NCBI GenBank assembly: GCA_031082105.1
Contig: JAVHLO010000110.1
Span: forward strand, 1 to 9,337
DNA length: 9,337 nucleotides
Origin: Planctomycetota bacterium
Lineage (GTDB): Bacteria; Planctomycetota; MHYJ01; JACQXL01; JAVHLO01
Direction: 5' to 3'
Shown here: piece after piece, positions 1 through 7,612 of the stretch
Position numbering within the stretch: the stretch's first letter is position 1
Layout: each line of letters begins with the position of its first letter
The notes under the pieces: generated by a model
The model's input: only the letters and a program-made list of their open reading frames with translations
What the model was told of the DNA's origin: nothing
The model's database searches: none
Program-made: the position numbers and the translations under genes

Positions 1-716
1 GCATTCTCTCCTACCGGCTGCCCAACAGGTTCAAGACCTGCCTCGGCGTCAATGAGAAATTCAAGACACCCGAAGGCAAGGCCGAGATGAGACAGGCCAC
101 GGAACAGATTTTCTCGTTCCTGGGGCCGGAGAGGATTAGCCTCACCTCGGGTCCGGAGAAATATCGAAACAAGACGATCAAGGAGATTGCCGAGATCGAA
201 CGGAGAGACCCGGCGGAGGTGTACGTCGATCTGTGTTGTCTCACCCCGGCGCCTCAGGGACTCTTTTACGAGATCAGCGACAAGATCAACCGCGAGATGA
301 TGCCGCACGAGTACGTCTTCACCGCCTCCGACGGTTTTGCGGTCTTTGGGCCCGGCGAATCTCCGCATCCCCGCTTCTACGGCTGCTTTCCGAGGAAGAT
401 AAGGAAGCACGCATTGAATGAGAAGCTGCTCAGCCTGCAGGCCGCCATCAGGTCGATGACCTCTCTTCCCGCGAGGAAGTTCAAGCTGGAGGGCCGCGGG
501 ATGATAGCGGTCGGCAACCACGCGGACATAGTCGTGATTGACCTTGCCGACTTGAAGGAGAACGCGACCTATGCCGAGCGCGACCGCTATTCCACTGGAG
601 TGGTCTACGTGCTTGTGAACGGCAAGCTGTCGATCGATCAGGGCAAGCTGACCGGCGTCCGGGCCGGCCAGGCCTGCCGTCTGGAGCGAACCACGCGAGC
701 CCGAACCTCCAACTGA
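1..716 (+). CDS. N-acyl-D-amino-acid deacylase-type amidohydrolase, C-terminal part (5' truncated)
   Basis: The frame is open from the first complete codon at position 3 to the TGA at 714-716, so the gene begins before the window. About 237 codons are visible, against roughly 480-550 aa for full-length members. Visible hallmarks of the D-aminoacylase branch of the amidohydrolase superfamily are TASDG (Asp codon at 330-332, the usual metal-site or catalytic Asp), a following HPRFYGCFPR loop, and the C-terminal beta-sandwich return segment with GRGMIAVGNHADIVVIDL and YVLVNGK. By family knowledge these cytoplasmic enzymes hydrolyse N-acyl-D-amino acids or related amides using zinc. The metal-binding HxH region lies outside the window. 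The exact substrate cannot be told; a D-hydantoinase-like or dipeptidase-like relative is possible. The gene ends 41 bp before the small ORF downstream and shows no frameshift or odd codon use. Confidence 0.85.
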   Translation, partial: ILSYRLPNRFKTCLGVNEKFKTPEGKAEMRQATEQIFSFLGPERISLTSGPEKYRNKTIKEIAEIERRDPAEVYVDLCCLTPAPQGLFYEISDKINREMMPHEYVFTASDGFAVFGPGESPHPRFYGCFPRKIRKHALNEKLLSLQAAIRSMTSLPARKFKLEGRGMIAVGNHADIVVIDLADLKENATYAERDRYSTGVVYVLVNGKLSIDQGKLTGVRAGQACRLERTTRARTSN

Positions 717-757
717 CCCTGGAGTTAGCGTGTGGTTGGCGCGTGCGATTTCTGCCT

Positions 758-934
758 ATGAAAAGACACGTACACCACGTTCTGATTCTTGGGCTGTTGT
801 TCGCCGGATGGGTACTTCCGACGGTCTGGCCTGGGTATGGCATTCCGTTTGGGCGTGACGGTGCGAATTACGCAGACTACTACTGGTCGCACATCCTGCG
901 CAAGACGACGATCCGGCTCGACCCTGAAAAGTAG
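758..934 (+). CDS. small putative membrane-anchored or secreted protein, 58 aa
   Basis: This is an unrecognised short ORF ending at TAG 932-934. From the ATG at 758 it starts with a basic MKRHVHHV and then a hydrophobic stretch (about residues 8-23, LILGLLFAGWVLPTVW). That looks like a signal peptide or single membrane anchor. The polar tail is rich in Gly, Tyr and Asp (GYGIPFGRDGANYADYYW) and ends in charged residues. A GTG at 743 in the same frame would add five residues. Neither start has a good Shine-Dalgarno site; the only GGAG is near 720-724. Codon third positions are moderately GC-rich, as in real genes here. It lies 41 bp after the amidohydrolase and could be read through from it. 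No known family is evident, so its being a gene is plausible but not certain. Confidence 0.45.
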   Translation: MKRHVHHVLILGLLFAGWVLPTVWPGYGIPFGRDGANYADYYWSHILRKTTIRLDPEK

Positions 935-980
935 TCGCCCTCGGTGTCCGGCGAGGTTCTACAGTCGTGAAATCTTGAGC

Positions 981-1211
981 ATGGCAACTGAGATCCAGCC
1001 AGGCAGGCGAACAAGGCGCCACAAACATGACCTGCACTTCCTGAACCGGGACGACATGGTCGCCTGCAATCCCCGCGATCGCGAGGCAGCCCACCGCGCA
1101 AGTGTCGAAGGCATCGCCACACAGAACCAGCGAGCCGTGACCTGCAAGAAGTGCTTTGCCGCCATGCGAAGAACGGGGATACGGAAATGTTCGACAGGTT
1201 CACCGCAATGA
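981..1211 (+). CDS. small Cys/His protein with CxxC, possible zinc-binding
   Basis: This 76-residue ORF starts at ATG 981 and stops with TGA 1209-1211. The core has a conserved-looking layout: HDLHFL (His16, His19), VAC (Cys29), NPRDREAAHRA, and then AVTCKKC (Cys55, Cys58). The spacing of one Cys plus a CxxC pair with nearby His suggests a small zinc-ribbon-like or zinc-knuckle-like fold, but this is inference. The N-terminus is basic (RRTRRHKH), which would suit nucleic-acid binding. Third codon positions are mostly G or C through the core, which supports real coding. No strong Shine-Dalgarno site precedes it. Its stop overlaps the ATG at 1208 of the flavoprotein gene as ATGA, which suggests translational coupling. 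I do not recognise a named family. Confidence 0.6.
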   Translation: MATEIQPGRRTRRHKHDLHFLNRDDMVACNPRDREAAHRASVEGIATQNQRAVTCKKCFAAMRRTGIRKCSTGSPQ

Positions 1212-2521
1212 CACGCCAAGGCGCGAATCCCGTTGAAACGGCCGGAGTATCTTCCGGACCACTGAGCAGTCCTTCCGCAGCGGGGCGTCGGGTCGCCGTC
1301 ATCGGGGCCGGCGCGTCGGGGCTGGTCGCGGCGCTCTTCGCTGCCAGGGCCGGCGGACGCGTCGTACTGCTCGAAAGGAACGCCGAACCCGGCCGGAAAC
1401 TGCTCCTCACCGGCGGCGGACGCTGCAACATCCTGCCTGCTGTCTCCGCAGACCCGCGTCGCTTCGTGACGGCGTCGTCGCGGAACACACTCCGGAACAT
1501 CCTGGGTTCGTGGCCGCTCGCGGAGGTCAGGGCTTTTTTCGAGACGCAGGTCGGATTGCGCCTCGTCGAGGAGACCGGCACAGGGAAACTCTTCCCGTCG
1601 TCGCAGACCGCCAAAGAAGTGCGTGACCGACTCGCTGCGCTCGCGCTGAAACACGGCGTCGAAATCCGATCCGCGGCGAAGGTGTTAGGCCTCGAGTCGG
1701 GCCCCGGTGGGAGCGCGTGGACCGTTCGTCTGCGCGGCCGCCCCGCGTTGGAGACCGATGCGGTCGTGCTCGCGACGGGCGGGCTTTCATACGGCGCAAC
1801 CGGCAGCGACGGCTGGGGCCACGAACGCGCGATGGCGCTCGGCCACACAGTGCGCGATACCTACCCGGCGCTGACGCCGCTCGTCACCGGCGACGCGCGC
1901 TTCACGGGGCTTGCGGGGATTTCGCTCGACGTAACACTCACAGCCTCGGTGGGCGGGAAGAAAGTGGTCGCCGAGGGCGCGCTGCTCTTCACACATCGCG
2001 GGTTCAGCGGGCCGGCGGCGCTTGACATCTCGCACGCCGCGACGGTCCCGCGGGCGGAAGGCGAAGGGCGCCCGGTGATACGCGCGTGCTGGACGACGCT
2101 GACGGCCGCACGGTGGGACACGCTGTTCCGCAGCGGGCGCGGCGCGGTTGCGGGGCTCGTCAGAGGCCGAATCCCGGCGCGGCTTGCCGATGTGCTCATC
2201 GCACACGCGGGGATCGAGCCGGCGCGGCCTGTGTCGCAGTTGCGCCGCGACGAGCGCAGGCGCCTCGTGGAAGCGCTCACCGACTTCCTGCTCCCCTGGA
2301 CCGGGCACGATGGATACGAGAGGGCGGAAGTCACCGGCGGGGGAGTGGCGCTGGAGGAGGTCTCGCCGCGGACGCTCGAGAGCCGCCTGTGTCGCGGCCT
2401 CTTCTTCTGCGGGGAGATACTTGACGCGTTCGGCCCGATCGGCGGCAACAACCTGCTGTGGGCGTGGGTCACGGGCAGGCTCGCGGGGACCGGCGCGGCG
2501 GTCGTTCATGATGCACATTGA
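1208..2521 (+). CDS. HI0933/YhiN-family FAD-binding oxidoreductase
   Basis: This 437-residue flavoprotein has an N-terminal Rossmann motif GAGASG (residues 33-38 within RRVAVIGAGASGL) and the ribose-binding acid Glu56. The family signature GRKLLLTGGGRCN follows at 61-73. TGGGVALEEV (about 376) and GEILDAFGPIGGNN (about 402-415) near the C-terminus are FAD contacts typical of HI0933-like proteins. Length agrees with the usual 390-430 aa plus a short disordered N-terminal extension. The biochemical role of this widespread cytoplasmic family is poorly settled; annotations such as 'aminoacetone oxidase family' rest on homology. ATG 1208 was chosen because it forms an ATGA overlap with the previous gene. 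ATG 1187, with GGGGA seven bases upstream, is an alternative, and GTG 1151 is less likely. The C-terminal motif has GGNN where most relatives I recall have GGYN. Confidence 0.93.
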   Translation: MTRQGANPVETAGVSSGPLSSPSAAGRRVAVIGAGASGLVAALFAARAGGRVVLLERNAEPGRKLLLTGGGRCNILPAVSADPRRFVTASSRNTLRNILGSWPLAEVRAFFETQVGLRLVEETGTGKLFPSSQTAKEVRDRLAALALKHGVEIRSAAKVLGLESGPGGSAWTVRLRGRPALETDAVVLATGGLSYGATGSDGWGHERAMALGHTVRDTYPALTPLVTGDARFTGLAGISLDVTLTASVGGKKVVAEGALLFTHRGFSGPAALDISHAATVPRAEGEGRPVIRACWTTLTAARWDTLFRSGRGAVAGLVRGRIPARLADVLIAHAGIEPARPVSQLRRDERRRLVEALTDFLLPWTGHDGYERAEVTGGGVALEEVSPRTLESRLCRGLFFCGEILDAFGPIGGNNLLWAWVTGRLAGTGAAVVHDAH

Positions 2522-2536
2522 GGGATTGTGGAATCC

Positions 2537-2574
2537 GAGCCGCGAGCGTCAGCGAGCGACAAGTAGCGTTGTCG
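2537..2574. repeat. direct 7-mer repeat plus short hairpin in the convergent gap
   Basis: Between two converging genes lies GCGAGCG (2542-2548), TCA, then GCGAGCG again (2552-2558). This runs into a 6-bp stem CGACAA (2557-2562) / TTGTCG (2569-2574) with a 6-base loop. The GCGAGCG-TCA-GCGAGCG unit resembles short dispersed intergenic repeats that I associate with planctomycete genomes; that link is from memory. The hairpin could serve as a weak terminator for the flavoprotein gene, but the only T-run (2584-2587) starts nine bases after the stem. Confidence 0.4.
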
Positions 2575-2601
2575 TGACCTGTCGGTTTTCTGGCCGCTCC
2601 C

Positions 2602-2967
2602 TTATTGTTGCGGCTCTGATCTTCGCGGTTGCGATTCCGTTGGGTGCGGCGGCCGAGCCTCGGGGCCGTGCGTGAGTTCCCTATGCCCGACATACTCGAC
2701 CGCGCCGAAGAAGACCGCCGCCAGCACGAGGATCGGCGCCACCAGCACGAACGCGAAGTAGAAACATCCGTACATCACACCCAGTGTTATCGCCCGCGAA
2801 TCGGCCGTGTCGCCCGTCGGCGACATTCCGCTGATGATGCTTGTGTACTCGCGCAGCCCGCACACGTGAAGAACCAGAAACACTACGGCTATCACCGCCG
2901 CTCGGACCAGCAGGCCTTTCGGCGTAAACAACCGGGCGTGAAAGAGAATGCGGAGAATCTTCTTCAT
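2602..2967 (-). CDS. two-helix integral membrane protein of unknown function
   Basis: This 121-residue protein starts at ATG 2967 and stops at TAA (2604-2602). A basic amphipathic N-terminus (MKKILRILFHARLFTPKG) is followed by two clear membrane segments: about residues 19-38 (VIAVVFLVLHVCGL) and about 64-90 (FVLVAPILVLAAVFFGAV). The polar loop between them contains REYTSIISGMSPTGD, and the hydrophilic Pro/Arg/Glu-rich tail is probably cytoplasmic. Its ATG overlaps the TGA of the upstream gene as ATGA, and no good Shine-Dalgarno site is present, so translation is probably coupled. Together the two genes look like partners at the inner membrane. No named family is recognised. Identity as a real gene is well supported by the overlap and the sharp hydrophobicity pattern. 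Confidence 0.75.
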   Translation of the reverse strand: MKKILRILFHARLFTPKGLLVRAAVIAVVFLVLHVCGLREYTSIISGMSPTGDTADSRAITLGVMYGCFYFAFVLVAPILVLAAVFFGAVEYVGHRELTHGPEARPPHPTESQPRRSEPQQ

Positions 2968-4202
2968 CGGTCGCTGTCCAACTGCTTCACTTTCTGCCAG
3001 AGCGGTCCGAGCACCATCGCGTAGAGCATCACCGCGTCGCCAACCTGGTTGCTGGCGCAGTACTTCAGGGCGCCGTCGCGTTCCACGGGAAACCCGGCGA
3101 AATTCAGCGAAGTGCAGAGCTTCCCAAAGTAGTCGCGGTCGCCAAAGGCCGAAGATCCCATCAGTGCGAGGCCGCTCGATCCCGAGCTCGCCTCCATGAC
3201 GGGAATCACCGGTCCTGAGTCCACGTCCTCAGGGCCTACGCATGACCTCGGCCACTCGCGCGCCCATCCGAACCCCGCCAGCTCAACCGCCAGCTCCTTC
3301 TTTCCGCGCTCGTACTGGTCGCGCGCGAATCGCTCATCGATGATGGATAGGCAATGCGCCGCCATCCAGATCGTCGAGCCTTCCGGACCGTCTATGAACC
3401 TGCCTTTCAAACTGAAACTCGATGCCAGCATTCCTGTCTCCGGATCGACCAGTCTCTGCTTCGCATTCGCCACCCATTCCCTGAAGAACTCGGAATGGTC
3501 TGTCCCGTCGAGCACATCTGATATCTTTATGGCCGCAAGCGCCACCGTATTGCAGAACATCCAGCACTCGTCGGGATAGCTCTCCGCGCAGAGGACCGGG
3601 CCATTGCGCATGCAGTCGAGCATCGTCTCCACACGCTCCGGAAGCATGGCCTTGTATTCAGGTTTCTCTTCGACGAGCCTCCGGGCGCCGAGCATCAGGG
3701 CGATCTCGCCGTCAACAAAAATGCTCCTTGCCGGCTTGTGTACGAACTCGCGATCCTTCGCATAGTCCAGGAGGAAGAAGTAGATCCCGTTGTCCGCCTC
3801 GAGCCTGATGGTCTCTTCGATGATGCGGTCTATGGGATCCAAGTACTGCGCCTTCAAGGAGGGTTCTCGCAACGCCATGTTGGCGAGCGCGAGCGCGAAG
3901 AAGGTGCGGCCCATGAAGTCCCATTCGCGGTTCCGCGAACGCATCTTGCCGATCTCTTCCTTGCGCAGCTCGGGGTTTGTCCACAGCCTTAGATGATAGG
4001 TCGACAGCTCCTTCGCCTTGGGAGACACGGCGTCCGCGCTCAGGTAGTCATCCACACCGGGTGTGAAGAAGAGATGAACCACGGGCAGCCAGATTGCCGC
4101 GCCGACGGCGACACCAGCACATGCGAGAAGCACGCGCCGCCACAGCGAGAGCTTGCGGGCCTCGAGCACGTCCAGCAGGCATGAGCGCTCCGGCTGCGTC
4201 AT
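2964..4202 (-). CDS. membrane-anchored alpha-helical protein, unknown function (possibly alpha/alpha-barrel)
   Basis: This 412-residue protein has a single N-terminal membrane segment (about residues 24-46) after a short basic cytoplasmic stretch; the rest is probably outside the membrane. It is mostly helical, with motif-like blocks: EWDFMGRTFF (about 92-101), SIFVDGEIALMLGARR (159-174), SYPDECWMFCNTVAL (207-221), GSTIWMAAHCL, GFGWAREWP, and a Ser/Gly-rich DVDSGPVIPVMEASSGSSG. The mix of aromatic, Cys and acidic residues in helix-rich blocks suggests an alpha/alpha-toroid fold, as in six-hairpin glycosidases or linalool dehydratase-isomerase-like proteins. This is a guess and no function is assigned. 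ATG 4202 is preferred over an in-frame TTG at 4232 because AAGGAGG lies 12 bases upstream. The gene follows the kinase by 118 bp and overlaps the next gene by ATGA. Confidence 0.8.
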   Translation of the reverse strand: MTQPERSCLLDVLEARKLSLWRRVLLACAGVAVGAAIWLPVVHLFFTPGVDDYLSADAVSPKAKELSTYHLRLWTNPELRKEEIGKMRSRNREWDFMGRTFFALALANMALREPSLKAQYLDPIDRIIEETIRLEADNGIYFFLLDYAKDREFVHKPARSIFVDGEIALMLGARRLVEEKPEYKAMLPERVETMLDCMRNGPVLCAESYPDECWMFCNTVALAAIKISDVLDGTDHSEFFREWVANAKQRLVDPETGMLASSFSLKGRFIDGPEGSTIWMAAHCLSIIDERFARDQYERGKKELAVELAGFGWAREWPRSCVGPEDVDSGPVIPVMEASSGSSGLALMGSSAFGDRDYFGKLCTSLNFAGFPVERDGALKYCASNQVGDAVMLYAMVLGPLWQKVKQLDSDR

Positions 4203-4214
4203 TCCAGGACAATG

Positions 4215-4221
4215 CCTCCTT
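4215..4221 (-). promoter_or_regulatory. Shine-Dalgarno AAGGAGG for the helical membrane-anchored protein
   Basis: On the minus strand AAGGAGG sits 12 bases before ATG 4202. The spacing is longer than ideal, but the match to the anti-SD core is complete. The alternative TTG start at 4232 lies upstream of this site, so the site decides for ATG 4202. Confidence 0.6.
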
Positions 4222-4320
4222 CTCGGCCACAAGATCAGACAGACGCTTCACTCTCTCCGTCGTCTTCTCCTGCGAGCGTGATGCGCAGCACCGGCACATA
4301 CGAGGGCGCGCAGGTGATTC

Positions 4321-7300
4321 CTATCTCTCTTCGCGTCCCTGCTTGGCCTTCTCCAGCAGCTCTTTGAACTGCGGGAGGCGCGGGTCGTCTTCCTTTGCGA
4401 GGGAGACGGCCTTCTCGAGATCGGCAGCGGCGCCGGCGTTGTCGCCCGACGCAAGACGCGCAAGCGCGCGGTTCGCATAGGGCTCCGGGATGTCCGGCAC
4501 AAGCGCAGCCATCCTGGTAAAGTCTTCGATCGCGCCTTCAAACTCCTCCGCCCGCATTCGTAGCACGCCACGGATCATGAACGCCTCGTGGTTCGTGGCG
4601 TCGAGCTCGACGGCCCTGTCCACGTCCTTCATCGCCTCGTCGGGCTTGCCGGTCGACGCCTTCGCATGGCCGCGGTACACGTAGGCGCGCGCGAGCCGCG
4701 GGTCGAGCTCGATCGCCCTGTCGGCCGCGACAATAGCGCCTTCGAGGTCCTCCTTGTCGAGGCACATCATCGCGCGCATCGAGTGCGCGTCAGCGCATGA
4801 CGGATCGACCTTGAGCGCGGCATCGACATCACTCTCGGCCAGGTCGCGCCGGCGCATGTCGCGGTGCATCGACGCGCGGTTGAGATAGGGCAGGGGATCG
4901 CCCGGCTCCATCTCGATCGCCTTCGATTCCTCCGCCACAGCGCGCTCGAGGTCGCCCTTCAGCCTGTACGCGTTGCCGCGATCGGAATAGTACCGGTACT
5001 GCGAACCCGCAAGCTCGATCGCGCGGTCGTAGGCCTCGATCGCCTTGTCGATTTCGCCGCGTAACTTGTGGACGAGCCCGAGCCCGTGATGGGCTGCGGC
5101 GTGGTTCGGCTTTAACTTGAGCGCCATTTCGTAGAAGACGACGGCCTCGTCCAGCTTGCCCTGTTCGCGAAGAACCTCGCCCAGCCCGGTCATCGCCGTA
5201 ACGCATTCCGGGTCGAGCGCCAGCGCGCGCTTGAAGTCAACAATCGCGCCCTCGTGGTCATCGAGCAGAAACCGGGCGTTGCCGCGGTTGTTCAAGGCCG
5301 GCACGGAATCGGGCATCGCCTCGATGGCCGCGTCGAGGTCCTTCAGCGCGCCGGCATAGTCGCGTGACCGCGTGCGCACCGCGGCGCGGTTAGCGAGTAC
5401 CGTCGCAGGCGAGTCCGTGAATTCCAGCGCGCGCGTGTACAGGTCGATCGCATCCTGGTACTTCCTCTGCGGTGTCATGCACATGGCCTGGCCCGTGAGG
5501 GCGAGCGCCCTGGTGCCGCGGCTGCTCGACCACAGCGCGATCCTGTTCCACTCCTCGGCGGCGCCAGCCGCGTCGTCCTTCAGGAGCAATGTGATGGCCA
5601 GGAATATCCTCGACTGAATGTCCATGGGCGATTCCGCAAGGACAACCTGAAGGTCACGCACGGCGTCGTCAAGCCTTCGGACGAGCATGTAGGCCCGGCC
5701 GCGGTTGAAGTGCGCCATGGCGGAGTCGAAGATTTCGAGCGACTCCGAAAAAGCCGCGATCGCCTCCTCGTATTTCTCGTCAACGAAGAGGAGCACGCCG
5801 CGCAGCAACTTCACCTGCCACGGCTTCACCTCGAGTTGGAGTAGCCGGTCTACGTCCGCCTTGATCGACTTCTTGAGCGACTCGACCTGCGCGGAGCCTG
5901 CCCCTGCCGGAGCGAACTTCACCTGGGCCTCGAGCGCGGATTCCGCTGTGGTGAAGACCGGTACGTAGGCCTGGTGCAGATACTGAACCCGGATGAGCGT
6001 CCGGCCGATGAGAGGGGCGGCCATGCGGTCGTTCAACTCCGCGGCCCTGTTGAAATCGGCGACCGCCGTGTCGTAATCGCCGAGCATCTCGTGCGCGTTC
6101 CCGCGGAGACAGAAGGCGTCGGCAAAGGCAGGATCGATCTCGATTGCCTTTGAGAGGTCTGCGACCGCTTCTTCGATCTTCGCGCGGCGCGTCTCCGCAT
6201 CCAGCTTGGCCTCGGCGATGCGCGCCCGGTCGAGAAAATCGCGCGCGTTCTCGAAGAACGGCGTCGCCCGCTTTCGCGTCTCCTCCCGTTCACGGACCGC
6301 GGCATCGGTCGCCTGCACGATGTTCGCTTGCTGCCTGTCGGCGAAGAACCGCCACAGGGCGACGGCGGCGATGAGACCGACGGCGACGGCGACGGCTGCT
6401 GTTGCCATTCCCGGGTGGCGGCGTCCCCACTTCATCATGCGGTACAGCCCGGAAGGCGGATGCGCGAGCACGGGTTCGCCGTCCAGGAACCGTCGGATGT
6501 CTTCCGCCAGCGCAGTCGCGTTCGGGTATCGGTGGTGAGTGCTCTTCTCGAGCGCCTTCATGCAAATCGTGTCGAGGTCGCGGTGGATCTTGGTGATTCC
6601 CGAACTGGCCGGTTTCGACGTGCCGCGCCGCTGCGCCGGCTTCTGTTTCAGCAATCGCTGCGACGGCGGGGGAGGGTCAACTTCCTGGATCTGCTGAAGC
6701 ACGTCGAACAGGGTCTCGGAATCGAACGGCCGCGCGCCCGTGAGGAGTTCATACATGACGATCCCGAGCGAGAAGACATCGCTCGCCGGGGTGAGGTTCG
6801 GTTCGCCGCGCGCCTGCTCGGGCGACATGTAGAGCGGCGTCCCCATGATCATGCCGCTGCCGGTGAGTGAAAGGCACTGCGGCCCGCTGACGTCCTTCGC
6901 AAGCCCGAAATCGGTCACGTACACCTTGCCCGATGGCTCCACGAGCACGTTCTCGGGCTTGATATCGCGGTGGATTATGCCGCGCGAATGCGCGTAGCCG
7001 ATGGCGTCCGCCACGTGCCACATGAGCTCCATGAGCCTGCGCGCGGTGAGCTGCTCTGGCCTGGGAATCGGCCCGCTCCCCCGGCGTAGCTCCGCGGTGG
7101 GGCGCGTGTCGATGGTCGTGGGGGTCGCGGCGCTGACCACGTCGGTCGGCGGGGTCTGCTTGATGGTGGGCGTCGCCGCCGTGGCCGAGGGCGTCAGGAT
7201 CGTGCCGACGTCCGAAAGCGAGGCCCCCTCGATGAAATCCATCGTGAAGTAGTTGTGCCCTTCGGCCTGGCCGACCTCATGGATCTGGACGATGGCGGCG

Positions 7301-7530
7301 TGGCGGAGTTTTGCAGCCGACCTGGCCTCGCGAAGGAACCGCTCGACTTGGTCACGGCCCGCGGTCTGGCCCTCCTGCTGAAGCACCTTCAGCGCGACCT
7401 CGCGGTGCAACCGCGTGTCGAGCGCCTTGTAGACGATGCCCATCCCGCCGCGCCCGATCTCGTGCCGGATCACGTAGTGACCGAACCGGGAGTTTGGCGT
7501 GAGCATCCCTGGCTGTACGCGGTCGTCCAT
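4321..7530 (-). CDS. transmembrane Ser/Thr protein kinase with large TPR domain
   Basis: This 1069-residue protein has a Hanks-type kinase domain at about residues 17-350. It shows the Gly loop GRGGMG (26-31), Lys48 in VALK, helix-C Glu68, HRDIKPEN (187-194), DFG (207-209) and MSPEQ (235-239), so all catalytic residues are present. A Thr/Pro-rich insertion (about 110-158) interrupts the domain between the hinge and helix E. A membrane segment follows (about 374-396), then a charged helical stretch and 15-16 TPR units from about 450 to 1055 with 34-residue spacing. The expected topology is cytoplasmic kinase, membrane, then TPRs outside or in the periplasm. TPRs bind protein partners; the kinase would phosphorylate Ser/Thr in unknown targets. 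ATG 7530 is supported by AAGGAG four bases upstream. It is probably the first gene of a unit with the two membrane proteins downstream. Confidence 0.95.
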   Translation of the reverse strand: MDDRVQPGMLTPNSRFGHYVIRHEIGRGGMGIVYKALDTRLHREVALKVLQQEGQTAGRDQVERFLREARSAAKLRHAAIVQIHEVGQAEGHNYFTMDFIEGASLSDVGTILTPSATAATPTIKQTPPTDVVSAATPTTIDTRPTAELRRGSGPIPRPEQLTARRLMELMWHVADAIGYAHSRGIIHRDIKPENVLVEPSGKVYVTDFGLAKDVSGPQCLSLTGSGMIMGTPLYMSPEQARGEPNLTPASDVFSLGIVMYELLTGARPFDSETLFDVLQQIQEVDPPPPSQRLLKQKPAQRRGTSKPASSGITKIHRDLDTICMKALEKSTHHRYPNATALAEDIRRFLDGEPVLAHPPSGLYRMMKWGRRHPGMATAAVAVAVGLIAAVALWRFFADRQQANIVQATDAAVREREETRKRATPFFENARDFLDRARIAEAKLDAETRRAKIEEAVADLSKAIEIDPAFADAFCLRGNAHEMLGDYDTAVADFNRAAELNDRMAAPLIGRTLIRVQYLHQAYVPVFTTAESALEAQVKFAPAGAGSAQVESLKKSIKADVDRLLQLEVKPWQVKLLRGVLLFVDEKYEEAIAAFSESLEIFDSAMAHFNRGRAYMLVRRLDDAVRDLQVVLAESPMDIQSRIFLAITLLLKDDAAGAAEEWNRIALWSSSRGTRALALTGQAMCMTPQRKYQDAIDLYTRALEFTDSPATVLANRAAVRTRSRDYAGALKDLDAAIEAMPDSVPALNNRGNARFLLDDHEGAIVDFKRALALDPECVTAMTGLGEVLREQGKLDEAVVFYEMALKLKPNHAAAHHGLGLVHKLRGEIDKAIEAYDRAIELAGSQYRYYSDRGNAYRLKGDLERAVAEESKAIEMEPGDPLPYLNRASMHRDMRRRDLAESDVDAALKVDPSCADAHSMRAMMCLDKEDLEGAIVAADRAIELDPRLARAYVYRGHAKASTGKPDEAMKDVDRAVELDATNHEAFMIRGVLRMRAEEFEGAIEDFTRMAALVPDIPEPYANRALARLASGDNAGAAADLEKAVSLAKEDDPRLPQFKELLEKAKQGREER

Positions 7531-7534
7531 TGGG

Positions 7535-7540
7535 CTCCTT
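7535..7540 (-). promoter_or_regulatory. Shine-Dalgarno AAGGAG for the kinase gene
   Basis: The minus strand reads AAGGAG, then CCCA, then ATG 7530. It supports this start over the internal Met9 codon. Confidence 0.75.
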
Positions 7541-7612
7541 CAAGCGCTCATGATGTCTCGTGCGGCATCCCGTCCTCGATGCCGTCCGGCGCGCGCAGAC
7601 ATCGGTGGCAGA

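Noticed and set aside
880..1848. Long open frame on the minus strand opposite the flavoprotein gene
   Set aside because: It lies opposite a gene with clear family motifs, and its product is rich in Arg, Ser and Pro with no domain, as expected for the antisense of GC-rich coding DNA.
2557..2587. Rho-independent terminator after the flavoprotein gene
   Set aside because: The stem is only 6 bp, and the T-run is short and starts nine bases after it. It is kept only as a weak possibility within the repeat entry.
4203..4299. Minus-strand frame after the kinase gene with a plausible helical peptide (ERVKRLSDLVAEKEALSW)
   Set aside because: The frame runs into the next gene in another phase, ends in low-complexity Arg-rich sequence, and its ATG has no Shine-Dalgarno site. 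It is probably leader sequence containing the AAGGAGG site for the next gene.
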